From Oceanipulchritudo coccoides (GTDB lineage Bacteria > Verrucomicrobiota > Verrucomicrobiia > Opitutales > Oceanipulchritudinaceae): a stretch of DNA of 64,000 nt. A model generated the notes under the pieces. It saw only the letters and a list, made by a program, of their open reading frames with translations. It was not told where the DNA came from and did no database searches. The stretch lies in NCBI RefSeq assembly GCF_010500615.1, contig NZ_JAAGNX010000003.1:620001-684000 (forward strand), written 5' to 3'. Numbering within the stretch: position 1 is the stretch's first letter; each line of letters begins with the position of its first letter. Position numbers and translations under genes: made by a program. Positions 25,716-35,091 of this stretch are shown piece after piece.

Positions 25716-27560
25716 ATGACTGAAAAAATTTCTGGTTTTGAAGAGCGCCAATCGGTGGTGGTGCGGTTCGCGGGTGATTCCGGCGACGGCATGCAAACGG
25801 TTGGGGAACGGTTTACCGACAGCAGCGTCGTGGTCCCGAATGCCATTGCCACTTTCCCGGATTTCCCGGCGGAAATCCGCGCACCCGCAGGGACGATCCC
25901 AGGCGTGTCCGCCTTTCAGGTGCACTTTGGGAGCCGCGAAATCCTCACCCCCGGTGATGAGCCGGATGCGCTTATCGCGATGAATCCGGCGGCCCTGAAG
26001 GTCCATCTGGACGACCTCACACAAGGCGGCATGCTGGTCGTCAATACGGGGGCGTTCACGCCCGAGAACCTGAAAATGGCGGGCTACGAGAGCAACCCGC
26101 TTGAGGATCCGGAGCTGGCCAAGAAGTACGAGCTTGTCCCGATTGATATCACCGAACTGACCAAGGAAGCTCTCAAGGACAGCGCCTTGAAGACCCGCGA
26201 CAAGCTGCGCTGCAAGAATTTCTTCGCCCTTGGATTCACCTACTGGGTGTATGGTCGCCCGCTCGATCCGACAACCAGGTTTGTCCAGGACAAGTGGGGT
26301 AAAAAACTTCCCGAGGTCGCGGAAGCAAATGTCCAGGTCCTGAAGGCCGGCTACTTTTTCGGGGAGACCTCGGAGATTCATCGCAACCGCTATATGGTGA
26401 CCAAGGCAGTTGTCCGCGCGGGCCGCTACCGGAAGATATCGGGCAACGAAGCGCTTGTCCTCGGCTTGGTTGCGGGGGCTCGTCAGGCGGAAAAGGAACT
26501 CGTCTACTCGGGTTATCCGATCACCCCTGCCTCCTCCATTTTGGAGATGGTCTCCACCTACAAGCATTTCGGGATCAAGTCGGTCCAGGCGGAGGATGAG
26601 ATTGCCGCGATCGGGGTGGCCCTTGGAGCGAGCTTTGCCGGATCCATTGGGATCACCGGAACCAGCGGACCCGGGATGTGCCTCAAATCCGAATTCATGG
26701 GGCTCGCGGCCTCGGTCGAATTGCCGCTGGTCATCTGCAACATCCAGCGTGGTGGTCCCAGCACTGGCCTGCCGACCAAGACCGAGCAATCAGACCTCTT
26801 GCAGGCGATGTTTGGCCGGCACGGGGAAAGCCCTCTCCCAATCGTCGCGGCGATGTCGCCCTCGGACTGTTTCCCGGTCGCCTACGAGGCAATGCGGATT
26901 GCCATCACTTACAGCACTCCGGTGATTATCCTGAGTGACCTCTACGTCGCCAACGGCGCTGAGCCATGGCGCCTGCCTGACCTGAGTGAGTTTAGCCCAA
27001 TTGAAGTCCCCACGCCCAACACTGACGGCCCTTACCGGCCGTTCGAACGAAATCCTGAAACGCTCGCACGCGCCCAGGCAATCCCTGGAACGAAGGGATT
27101 CGAACACCGGCTCGGCGGTCTGGAAAAGAACGATGCTGGGGAAGTCAGTTACGATCCGGAAAATCACGAGCACATGACGGAAATGCGAGCCAGCAAGATC
27201 CAGCGGATCGCTGATTCATACGCGCCCCTCATTATAAACGGCGAACCGGAAGGCGATGTCCTTGCCCTTGCATGGGGCGGGACCTTTGGTGCCGTGACCT
27301 CTGCCGTGAGAACGCTGCAAGCGGAAGGCTACAAGGTCAGCAGTGTGCACCTGCGCCACCTGAATCCGCTCCCGAATGATCTCGAGGCAACACTACGACA
27401 ATTCAAAAAAGTGATCATTCCAGAATTGAATACCGGCCAGCTCGCCATGCTGGTCCGCGCACGCTACCTGATCGATGCCGTGCCGCTGAACAAAATGAAG
27501 GGCCGCCCCTTCAAGGTCGCGGAAATCCGCGATGCCATCCTTAACCTCATCCCCTCCTGA
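25716..27560 (+). CDS. korA: 2-oxoglutarate/2-oxoacid:ferredoxin oxidoreductase, alpha subunit
   Basis: A 614-residue fused gamma/alpha subunit. The gamma part comes first (VVRFAGDSGDGMQTVGERF, residues about 10-28, to about 195). The alpha part follows from about 240 (GNEALVLGLVAGARQAEKELVYSGYPITPASSILE), including GTSGPGMCLKSEFMG and QRGGPSTGLPTKTEQ, which are typical of this two-subunit class. With the beta subunit 3 bases downstream it oxidises a 2-oxoacid to acyl-CoA and reduces ferredoxin, in the TCA cycle or a reductive route. 2-oxoglutarate is the usual annotation; sequence alone does not fix the substrate. Confidence 0.93.
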   Translation: MTEKISGFEERQSVVVRFAGDSGDGMQTVGERFTDSSVVVPNAIATFPDFPAEIRAPAGTIPGVSAFQVHFGSREILTPGDEPDALIAMNPAALKVHLDDLTQGGMLVVNTGAFTPENLKMAGYESNPLEDPELAKKYELVPIDITELTKEALKDSALKTRDKLRCKNFFALGFTYWVYGRPLDPTTRFVQDKWGKKLPEVAEANVQVLKAGYFFGETSEIHRNRYMVTKAVVRAGRYRKISGNEALVLGLVAGARQAEKELVYSGYPITPASSILEMVSTYKHFGIKSVQAEDEIAAIGVALGASFAGSIGITGTSGPGMCLKSEFMGLAASVELPLVICNIQRGGPSTGLPTKTEQSDLLQAMFGRHGESPLPIVAAMSPSDCFPVAYEAMRIAITYSTPVIILSDLYVANGAEPWRLPDLSEFSPIEVPTPNTDGPYRPFERNPETLARAQAIPGTKGFEHRLGGLEKNDAGEVSYDPENHEHMTEMRASKIQRIADSYAPLIINGEPEGDVLALAWGGTFGAVTSAVRTLQAEGYKVSSVHLRHLNPLPNDLEATLRQFKKVIIPELNTGQLAMLVRARYLIDAVPLNKMKGRPFKVAEIRDAILNLIPS

Positions 27561-27563
27561 GCC

Positions 27564-28613
27564 ATGACAACCACACCCGAAGAACCGCTTAAGAAAAAAG
27601 ATTTTGTCACCGCGAATGATGTACGCTGGTGCCCGGGATGCGGCGACTACGCCATCCTCAACGCCCTGCAACGCACCTTTCCCGAGCTTGGTGTGCCCCG
27701 TGAAAACTTTGCCGTGATCAGCGGGATCGGGTGCTCCAGCCGTTTCCCTTATTATATGGAAACCTACGGCTTCCACACCATCCACGGACGCGGACCCGCT
27801 GTGGCCACCGGGGTCAAGGTCGCCAATCCGGACCTGAGCGTCTGGCTCATCACCGGTGACGGTGACGGGCTGAGTATTGGCGGCAATCACCTCCTGCACA
27901 TCCTGCGGCGCAACCTGAACGTCAACATCATCCTCTTCAACAATCGCATCTATGGATTGACCAAGGGGCAGTACAGCCCGACTTCACCCGTTGGCACACG
28001 CACCAAGAGCACGCCCATGGGATCAGTCGACAACCCGATCAATCCCCTCCTCTTTGCCCTCGGAGCCGAGGCGACTTTCATCGCCCGGACCTATGACACA
28101 AACGTCAAGCACATGGTGGAAATCTTCAAGGCCGCCCACGCTCACCAAGGGGTCTCCTTCATTGAGATCCTTCAGAACTGCGTCATTTTCAATGACAAGA
28201 CCTGGGACTCCGTCTACAGCAAGCAAACCCGAGAGGAAGAGCTGATGTTCCTGCAGGAGGGTCAGCCACTTCTCTGCGGCAAGGATCGCAACCACGGAAT
28301 TCGCCTCAATGGACTGACCCCGGAGAAGGTTATCGTGGGCGCTGGTGGGGCCGACATGTCGGAAATCCTCGTCCACCAGTCTGATCATCCAAGCCCTCTC
28401 TACACCCAGATGCTGGCCCAGATGACACATCCCGACTACCCGACGCCAATGGGCATCCTGCGCAAAGTTGAGCGTCCGACTTATGATGCCGCTGTCGCGG
28501 GCCAGATTGAAGAAGCCCAGTCACGCTTGGGCCATGGCTCGATCGAATCGCTCCTCTACACGGACGACTGCTGGGAAGTGTCCGAGAAAGAAGTGGAAGA
28601 AGCCAAGCACTGA
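27564..28613 (+). CDS. korB: 2-oxoglutarate/2-oxoacid:ferredoxin oxidoreductase, beta subunit
   Basis: A 349-residue subunit that binds thiamine diphosphate and one iron-sulfur cluster. CPGCGDY (residues about 24-30) and GIGCSSR supply cluster Cys residues, and GDGDGLSIGGNH with FNNRIYGLTKGQ is the TPP/Mg2+ site. It follows korA after three bases and is co-transcribed. No ferredoxin gene is next to it. Confidence 0.94.
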   Translation: MTTTPEEPLKKKDFVTANDVRWCPGCGDYAILNALQRTFPELGVPRENFAVISGIGCSSRFPYYMETYGFHTIHGRGPAVATGVKVANPDLSVWLITGDGDGLSIGGNHLLHILRRNLNVNIILFNNRIYGLTKGQYSPTSPVGTRTKSTPMGSVDNPINPLLFALGAEATFIARTYDTNVKHMVEIFKAAHAHQGVSFIEILQNCVIFNDKTWDSVYSKQTREEELMFLQEGQPLLCGKDRNHGIRLNGLTPEKVIVGAGGADMSEILVHQSDHPSPLYTQMLAQMTHPDYPTPMGILRKVERPTYDAAVAGQIEEAQSRLGHGSIESLLYTDDCWEVSEKEVEEAKH

Positions 28614-28628
28614 GACATGGAGATGTGT

Positions 28629-28644
28629 GGCAGGCATCCCTGCC
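28629..28644. terminator. Hairpin between convergent genes
   Basis: GGCAGG (28629-28634) and CCTGCC (28639-28644) form a 6-bp stem with a 4-base loop, in the 33-base gap between korB and the convergent membrane-protein gene. No T-run follows, so it may act for both strands or be a repeat fragment. Confidence 0.4.
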
Positions 28645-28646
28645 TG

Positions 28647-29453
28647 CTAGGCATTTGGCAGCATCCCTAGCAACAGAATCACAATCGCAGACAGTGCCAG
28701 GATTGTGTCGACCACTGCGCGGATCCCCGAAACAGTTTCCTTGCTCTTCATCAAGTGGCTGTAAAGCCCCAGATATAGCACTCCGCAAAAAAGGGCGCCC
28801 GACCCAACAGACCAAAAGGGAAAAACGAGGAGAGTGCCGGATACAGCTACGCCGAAGAGGGACCACTTCAGGGCTGGTTCCAGCCAGCTGGGCCGGATAC
28901 TGTCGCGACTTTCCTGATACGAAATCAGGAACAAGTTGGCGAAGGCGCAGCACAACAAGACGAATAGTGCAGCGAGGCCCTCAGGCGTGCGCCAGCCTTC
29001 CGACATCCATCCGACACCTGCCATAAAAATAACTGGCACCGCAATACGCTTGAGGAAGAAGCGGGTGGAGTCCTTCCAGGTGCAGCTTAGCACGGCGAGG
29101 TAGCCCACAATTCCAGCGACAAGCACCAAGCCTCCAGCCCACTTCCAGAAGGGAAGAACCAACCACGACAACACCAGCGACCCGACAAACAGTGTGCCCC
29201 ACAACAGGAAGAATTCCTTGTAGTGGCATTTATAGTACATATGGCGATCTGTCTGCGGCACGGGTCGGCCCGGACGAACGTCCCACAGGCGGTCAGCCAC
29301 ATAGGTCAGCCAAGTCGAAAGGATCAGGACGAGGATGGACCACAAGTCTATATCCCTTGCAGCTGTTCTGCCCACAGCAATCCCCCAGGCACCAGCCACC
29401 AGGACTGCATCGAGGGACCACCGCTCCAAATATCTGATTAAGTTCCTTCCCAT
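28647..29453 (-). CDS. UbiA-like integral membrane protein
   Basis: A 268-residue membrane protein with eight or nine hydrophobic segments. The cytoplasmic-type loop TYVADRLWDVRPGRPVPQTDRHMYYK (near residues 50-75) resembles the D-x-x-D motif of UbiA prenyltransferases, which attach prenyl chains to aromatic rings in quinone, heme or carotenoid-type pathways. The second Asp-rich loop is not clear (YQESRDSIRPS is a candidate), so activity is uncertain. It is not near menB/menD. ATG 29453 follows no obvious ribosome site. Confidence 0.6.
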   Translation of the reverse strand: MGRNLIRYLERWSLDAVLVAGAWGIAVGRTAARDIDLWSILVLILSTWLTYVADRLWDVRPGRPVPQTDRHMYYKCHYKEFFLLWGTLFVGSLVLSWLVLPFWKWAGGLVLVAGIVGYLAVLSCTWKDSTRFFLKRIAVPVIFMAGVGWMSEGWRTPEGLAALFVLLCCAFANLFLISYQESRDSIRPSWLEPALKWSLFGVAVSGTLLVFPFWSVGSGALFCGVLYLGLYSHLMKSKETVSGIRAVVDTILALSAIVILLLGMLPNA

Positions 29454-29483
29454 CTGAAATCAAGGGACACTGGACCTGCCTCC

Positions 29484-31730
29484 CTAAATCAGGTGCTGCG
29501 CATCGACATCGATGATCTCGATCAGCTCGGGGTCCCACTTGAAGGCACGGCGTTGTTCATTCAAAAAGGGCATTATACGGCCAACGTTGGGCGTGAAGTA
29601 CCAGATCTGGTAACGGAACATGTTCTGAATCCGCTCCACCGGGCAAGGTGCTGGACCCCGGATCTCGACTCCCCTCTTCTGGAGCCCCTTCCCGACCTGC
29701 TGGACCCATTGCTTTGCATAGAACTCAACTTTCTCCTGATTCTGTCCGCGGATGAGATGGTGAATCAAATGGCGGTATGGCGGATAACCAAATTCCTTCC
29801 GGTGATCCAATTCCTCCTTGGTAAATCCGTCAAAATCCTGCTGACGGCCAAACTGGATTGGCGGGGATGCGGGCATATAAGTTTGCACGACCACTTCCCC
29901 GGCACGGTCGCCACGTCCAGCCCGTCCGGATACCTGCACCAACAACTGGAAGGTCCGCTCCGAGGCACGAAAGTCGGGAAGGTGCATCGAGATGTCGGCA
30001 TCCAAAAGGCCAACAAGGGTCACATTCGGAAAATCCAGTCCCTTTGCGATCATCTGCGTCCCGACAAGAACGTCGATCTTTCCCTGCCGGAAGGCCGTCA
30101 GCTGCTCCCGGAAGGCATGGCGTCGGCGCATTGTGTCCGCATCAATGCGTACAATGTTCGCGTGTGGGAGAATCTTTTTGGCAATCGTCTCCACCTTCTG
30201 TGTGCCGGAACCCTTGTAGCGGATTTTTGGTGACCGACACTTCGGACACGTTGACGGCACGGAGGTTTCCGATCCGCACATGTGACACCGCATGCGCCGA
30301 TCGTAGAAGTGATGGGTCATCGTGATGTCGCAGAAATCGCATACCGCGACAAAGCCGCAATCCGGGCAGTGGAGGGAAGCGTCGTAGCCACGTCGATTGA
30401 GGAAAAGAATTGCCTGTTCCTTCTTTTCCAACCGGTCCTGCAGTTTGTCAGCGAGCAACTGCGAAAAAACCTTGCCACCCTTCTCCCGGCGCATGTCCAC
30501 CACATGCATCAAGGGAAGTTGCCGGTCGTCCACCCGTTTGTCCAGGCGGTCCAGTTTGTATTTCTGGATGTCCACGTTATGGAGGGTCTCCAGAGAGGGC
30601 GTGGCACTCCCAAGAACGCACAGGGCCTTGTTGATCATGGCCCGGTAAACCGCCACATCCCTTCCGTTGTAGCGGGGCACTTCCTCCTGCTTGTAGGCAG
30701 GCTCATGCTCCTCATCGACAACAATCAATTGCAGGTTTTCCACAGGCGCAAAGACCGCTGAGCGAGCTCCGACGACGACCTTCGCTTCGCCCGTGGCCAA
30801 GGCGCGCCAGGCATCATAACGCTCGCCGTCCGACAAGTGGCTGTGCCAGACCACGACTTTGTCACCCCCAACCGCTTCAAAGCGTGCCCGGAGTCGTCCC
30901 ACGGTTTGAGGCGTCAAGGCCACTTCCGGGACGAGGAAAATAATCCCTCCCCCGGCCGCGAGGACGTCCTTCATGATCCGCATGTAGACTTCCGTCTTTC
31001 CGGAACCTGTTATCCCGTGGAGCAAGTGTACGTGGAATCCGCCTTCCTTCAGGCTCTCGCGAATACTTGAGGCCGCCGCTGCCTGCTCGCCCGTCAGCTC
31101 AAACCCGGTTGTCACCACATGCTCCCCTTCGCTGATCCCATCCGCGTAGGCCACCCGCTCGGATGCTTCCCGGCGCTCCACCAACAGGCCTTTCTCCACC
31201 AGCCCGTCGATTACAGTCGGCGACACCTTCAATCGCTTGATTATAAGCCCGCGGGGCCAGCTGTCGCGGGCTACCTGCCCTCGCATGAACTCAACCACCG
31301 CGTGCTGCTTGGGAGCACGACGCTCAAGCTGTGCCAGGATTTCTCCATCGAGTTTCTCCGCGAGTGTTACAAAGCGCTCCTGCTTCTGCTGCATCCCCCG
31401 GCGAACAGCCCCCGGAATCATCACTTCCAGCACCTGTTCCATCCCGCAGCTGTAATACCCGGCCATCCAGTTCGCCAGCCGGATGCCATCCTCCCGCACC
31501 ACCGGAAAGGCCTGCTCCAGCCCAAATAACTGCTTCATCCGGCCACGCTCAAATTCACCATCATCCCCCATCCGTACCACTATCCCGTGCTCAGTCCGGT
31601 TCCCCAGCGGCATCCGGACAAGGCTCCCCACACCAATCCGGTCCTCCATCCCCTCCGGTATGCAATAAGCCAGTCCGCGCCCCAACCCGCGCAGCGGTAC
31701 GACCGTTACCGTCTCCTCTCTTCCTCGCAT
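29484..31730 (-). CDS. priA: Primosomal protein N', replication restart helicase PriA
   Basis: A 748-residue 3'-5' helicase that reloads the replisome at stalled forks. It shows an N-terminal DNA-binding region, Walker A (LLHGITGSGKTEVY, near residue 240), DEEH box (VVDEEHEPAYKQEEVPRYNG), eight zinc Cys residues in pairs (CPDCGFVAVCDFC and CHMCGS...CPKCRS), and the C-terminal GTQMIAKGLDFPNV helicase motif. Length matches PriA. It diverges from the rpoD-type gene. Confidence 0.97.
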   Translation of the reverse strand: MRGREETVTVVPLRGLGRGLAYCIPEGMEDRIGVGSLVRMPLGNRTEHGIVVRMGDDGEFERGRMKQLFGLEQAFPVVREDGIRLANWMAGYYSCGMEQVLEVMIPGAVRRGMQQKQERFVTLAEKLDGEILAQLERRAPKQHAVVEFMRGQVARDSWPRGLIIKRLKVSPTVIDGLVEKGLLVERREASERVAYADGISEGEHVVTTGFELTGEQAAAASSIRESLKEGGFHVHLLHGITGSGKTEVYMRIMKDVLAAGGGIIFLVPEVALTPQTVGRLRARFEAVGGDKVVVWHSHLSDGERYDAWRALATGEAKVVVGARSAVFAPVENLQLIVVDEEHEPAYKQEEVPRYNGRDVAVYRAMINKALCVLGSATPSLETLHNVDIQKYKLDRLDKRVDDRQLPLMHVVDMRREKGGKVFSQLLADKLQDRLEKKEQAILFLNRRGYDASLHCPDCGFVAVCDFCDITMTHHFYDRRMRCHMCGSETSVPSTCPKCRSPKIRYKGSGTQKVETIAKKILPHANIVRIDADTMRRRHAFREQLTAFRQGKIDVLVGTQMIAKGLDFPNVTLVGLLDADISMHLPDFRASERTFQLLVQVSGRAGRGDRAGEVVVQTYMPASPPIQFGRQQDFDGFTKEELDHRKEFGYPPYRHLIHHLIRGQNQEKVEFYAKQWVQQVGKGLQKRGVEIRGPAPCPVERIQNMFRYQIWYFTPNVGRIMPFLNEQRRAFKWDPELIEIIDVDAQHLI

Positions 31731-31991
31731 CAGTTTCTCTTATTTCTTCCTTTCTCCTTCCATGCAACCTCTCCCTTCAGCCTTTTTCCCTTGTCTCTTT
31801 GAACGTTTTTATTGATTCTTAGTCTCAATTAAAAGTGGCGTATATTTTCACAGTTGAATTCCCGGAATTACCGTTTACCCGACCCGGGGCCCATTTACCG
31901 GAAATCCGACCCGTATTCCGCAGTTAGATTTACGCCAGCCGGTAAATTTTTGAGAATATTCCACGTCGCATTAACTCAAACCTTTAAGAAC
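31731..31991. promoter_or_regulatory. Divergent control region priA / sigma factor
   Basis: This 261-base gap separates the divergent priA and sigma-factor genes. Bases 31731-31803 are almost pure pyrimidine on the + strand, so the priA leader is purine-rich. The frame of the sigma gene is open from 31854 but ATG 31992 is the conserved start. Promoters for both genes should lie near 31810-31850 (TATATT at 31841), but I cannot assign boxes with certainty. Confidence 0.45.
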
Positions 31992-32996
31992 ATGAAACTC
32001 ATAGACACCGCACCCGAGATCGAAGAAATACAGGTAGGCCGCAGTGCTTCCGCCGTCACCCCAGAGGTTGACGATGTCCGCAAGCTTCCGAGTGCGGATA
32101 GAAGCACCATCAAGCTATACCTTCAGGAAATCGGGAAAACCCCGCTCTTGAAGCCCTCGGAAGAGGTTGAGTTGGCGGCCTTGATCCAAAAAGGTGACCA
32201 CAAGGCTCGCGAGAAGATGATCACGGCAAACCTGCGCCTTGTCGTTAAAATAGCGCATGACTATTCCAATTTCGGACTTCCGCTGCTCGATCTGATCAGC
32301 GAAGGAAACATCGGCCTGATCAAGGCGGTTGAGCGATTTGACCCTGCCAAAGGCGGGAAATTATCGACCTATGCAGCCTGGTGGATCAAGCAATCCATCA
32401 AGCGCGCCTTGGCCAATCAAAGCAAAACGATCCGCCTTCCCGTCCACCTTGTGGACAAAATTGCCCGGATGCGCCGTATTGCCACCGAGCTGGAGGAAGC
32501 CCTTGACCGCCCACCCACAGACGAGGAAATCGCCTACGAAATGGAAATGTCGGTGAACAAGGTCGCCCATTTGAAATCCGTGAGCGTGCGTCCGGCAAGT
32601 TTGGATGCGCCTATCGGGGACAATGATGGGACCGAATTTGGTGATCTTATTGGAGATGAGAATTCGATCAATCCACTGGACAACCTCCAGAGCAAGAATG
32701 TCGTCAACGACCTGAACCAGCTCATTGACGAATTAGACCCACGGGAAGCGGAGATTGTCCGCCTGCGCTTCGGCCTCGGCGGGGACAAGCCAAAGACTTT
32801 GGAAGAAGTCGGCGAAATGTTCGAAATCACCCGCGAGCGCGTGCGCCAGCTGCAAAACATGGCCTTGACGCGGATGCGGAAGGCATTGATCGCCAACGAG
32901 CGCCAGCGGAGCACCGAGGAGATCGAGGAAGAGATCCTCGAGAAAAAGCGGATGGAAGTCCTCCAGGAATTCTACCAGGAAAACATCGCCAGTTAA
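31992..32996 (+). CDS. rpoD: RNA polymerase sigma factor RpoD/SigA type
   Basis: A 334-residue sigma-70 factor. Region 1.2 ([21 protein letters not shown]), region 2 ([22 protein letters not shown]...[19 protein letters not shown]), region 3 and region 4 ([19 protein letters not shown]) are complete. The long acidic region 1.1 seen in many primary sigma factors is missing, so it may be the primary or a group 2 sigma factor. It could be the vegetative sigma, but a second copy elsewhere cannot be excluded. ATG 31992 starts the conserved protein. Confidence 0.93.
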   Translation: MKLIDTAPEIEEIQVGRSASAVTPEVDDVRKLPSADRSTIKLYLQEIGKTPLLKPSEEVELAALIQKGDHKAREKMITANLRLVVKIAHDYSNFGLPLLDLISEGNIGLIKAVERFDPAKGGKLSTYAAWWIKQSIKRALANQSKTIRLPVHLVDKIARMRRIATELEEALDRPPTDEEIAYEMEMSVNKVAHLKSVSVRPASLDAPIGDNDGTEFGDLIGDENSINPLDNLQSKNVVNDLNQLIDELDPREAEIVRLRFGLGGDKPKTLEEVGEMFEITRERVRQLQNMALTRMRKALIANERQRSTEEIEEEILEKKRMEVLQEFYQENIAS

Positions 32997-34543
32997 TGGC
33001 GGAAGTGCCGGATTCCGGTAAAGACCATTGCCATGCCGCGCTTGTTTGCCGCGGCAATCACTTCCTCATCTCGAACTGAGCCACCCGGCTGGATGGCGGC
33101 AGTAGCGCCAGCGTCAGCGGCTGCCTCGAGCCCGTCGGCGAAGGGGAAAAAGGCATCCGAAGCAATAATTGACCCGGCAAGCGGAAGCTTAGCTTCCCCA
33201 GCTTTCCATACCGCAATCCGTGAACTGTCGACGCGGGACATCTGACCTGCCCCAATACCGAGGGTCCGCTCAGCAGCGGCATAGACGATCGCATTGGACT
33301 TCACGTGCTTCACGACTTTCCAGCCAAACAACATGGCCGCCCACTCCGCCTCGGTTGGCTGGCGCTCCGTGACCACCTTGCACTCAGCGGGGCGCAAACG
33401 TTTCTGGTCACGGTCCTGGACGAGGAAGCCTCCGATTGCTGAACGGATGTCCTGTAATGAATCGGTTCGAACCCCCTCGCGGTTGATCATCAAGCGCAGG
33501 TTCTTGCGCTTACCGAATTGCTCGAGCGCATCGTCTGAAAAATGTGGCGCGATAATGACTTCACAGAAAATTTCCCGGATTCTCTGGGCGAGCTCACCGT
33601 CAACGGTCTGGTTGACGACAATGATTCCCCCGAAGGGAGCCTGTCGGTCTGTGGCAAAGGCCTGATCCCAAGCCTCGACAAGCGAGTCGGCGCTGGCCAC
33701 CCCACACGGGTTCGTGTGCTTCAGAATCGCAACGGTCGGGCTCTCAAATTCACCAATGAGGTAGGTCGCGGCGGAAATATCGATGATATTGTTGAAGCTG
33801 AGTTCCTTCCCTTGGAGCTGCTCGAAGACCTCAAAAAACCGCCCGTACAACGCTGCCTGCTGGTGTGGGTTTTCCCCATAGCGCAGGGAAGACGCCTTTT
33901 CGGCCTCGATTGAAAATGTGTCAGGAAGTCCGGAAATGGCTGACAAGTCGGGTTCGTCTGTCCCGGCCTGACTCAGGAATTTTGTGATGGCCCCATCATA
34001 TTCACTTGTCCGCGCATAGACTTTGATAGCCAACTCGCGGCGCAGGGCTGCCAATTCACCGGGCTCATCGAGGACTGCCAGCACACGACTGTAGTCCGCC
34101 GGATCGGTGATAACAGTGACAGAGGCATGGTTCTTGGCCGCACTCCGCAACATCGAGGGACCGCCAATATCGATCTGCTCGATGGCCTCCTCCCGAGTGA
34201 CTCCGTCTTTAGCCACGGTCTCCTCAAAGGGATACAGATTCACGACCACCATATCGATCATTTCAATATCATGTGCCGCCGCCTGCTCCATGTGCTCCGA
34301 TTTCTCCCGCAGGCAGAGAAGCCCGCCGTGGATCTTCGGGTGAAGCGTCTTCACGCGGCCCTCCATCATTTCGGGGAAGCCGGTGTAGTCGCCTACTTCA
34401 ATCACCTCGATTCCGGCTTCGGCAATGGCCTTGGCCGTTCCTCCAGTGGAGAGAATCCGGAAGCCGTGGCGCGTTACAAGCTCCTTTGCAAAAGGAACTA
34501 TTCCAGTTTTGTCGCTGACGCTGATGAGGGCTGTTTTCGTCAC
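32993..34543 (-). CDS. purH: Bifunctional AICAR transformylase / IMP cyclohydrolase
   Basis: About 516 residues carrying out the last two steps of IMP synthesis. The N-terminal MGS-like cyclohydrolase domain ([47 protein letters not shown]) is followed by the transformylase domain ([25 protein letters not shown]-type KHTNPCGVA, and FFPFADG). GTG 34543 gives the family N terminus; a TTG at 34579 adds 12 residues and has AGGA 8 bases upstream, so the longer form is possible. The stop overlaps the end of the sigma gene by 4 bases (convergent). Confidence 0.96.
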   Translation of the reverse strand: MTKTALISVSDKTGIVPFAKELVTRHGFRILSTGGTAKAIAEAGIEVIEVGDYTGFPEMMEGRVKTLHPKIHGGLLCLREKSEHMEQAAAHDIEMIDMVVVNLYPFEETVAKDGVTREEAIEQIDIGGPSMLRSAAKNHASVTVITDPADYSRVLAVLDEPGELAALRRELAIKVYARTSEYDGAITKFLSQAGTDEPDLSAISGLPDTFSIEAEKASSLRYGENPHQQAALYGRFFEVFEQLQGKELSFNNIIDISAATYLIGEFESPTVAILKHTNPCGVASADSLVEAWDQAFATDRQAPFGGIIVVNQTVDGELAQRIREIFCEVIIAPHFSDDALEQFGKRKNLRLMINREGVRTDSLQDIRSAIGGFLVQDRDQKRLRPAECKVVTERQPTEAEWAAMLFGWKVVKHVKSNAIVYAAAERTLGIGAGQMSRVDSSRIAVWKAGEAKLPLAGSIIASDAFFPFADGLEAAADAGATAAIQPGGSVRDEEVIAAANKRGMAMVFTGIRHFRH

Positions 34544-34680
34544 AATCGAAGACGACAAAGACTGAAGGCGTTTTCGCAAGCGTAAATTCCTGCTCCCGGG
34601 AAGAAGCTTTTATTCTTGCCAGTTACCGGGCTGAAGACTGCCCTGACTCATCGATTTATGACGGAACGAGGAGCCAACTA

Positions 34681-35091
34681 ATGGATGAGCAAGGCGCCAG
34701 ATCCAAACCAAGTCCAGAGGGCCTTTTTGTGACTCTGGATGATTTGAAATACAGCTACAATCCGATCCATGCCCCGGCGGATAAGCCACATCTCTTTGCT
34801 TACCACCTGACCATACACAACCATGCGGAAACCAGCGTGACTATCCTGGCCCGCAAATGGATTCTCGAATATGAAGATGGGAAGATGGATGTATTCGAGG
34901 GGGACAAGGTGATTGGCCGGACTCCTGAGCTGACCCCCGGGCAGTCCTTTTCCTACACCTCCTTTCACTTGGTTCCAGGCAATGCCCACGCAAGAGGAGC
35001 CTTCCATGGAGTTGATGCCGAGGGAGCCCTTTTCTCCGTCGTGATACCGGAGTTCAAGATGACTATTCCCGGAGATGCAGCGTGCAACTGA
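34681..35091 (+). CDS. apaG: ApaG domain protein
   Basis: A 136-residue ApaG/FBXO-A fold protein. FAYHLTIHNHAETSVTILARKWIL and VIGRTPELTPGQSFSYTSF match the family, whose members are beta-sandwich proteins linked to Co2+/Mg2+ tolerance; the biochemical role is unclear. GAGGAG lies nine bases before ATG 34681. It overlaps the following hydrolase gene by ten bases. Confidence 0.93.
   Translation: MDEQGARSKPSPEGLFVTLDDLKYSYNPIHAPADKPHLFAYHLTIHNHAETSVTILARKWILEYEDGKMDVFEGDKVIGRTPELTPGQSFSYTSFHLVPGNAHARGAFHGVDAEGALFSVVIPEFKMTIPGDAACN

Noticed and set aside
25614-26789. Long open frame on the - strand opposite korA
   Set aside because: It is antisense to a clearly conserved gene, its protein has no recognisable domain, and its composition reflects the GC-rich third codon positions of korA.
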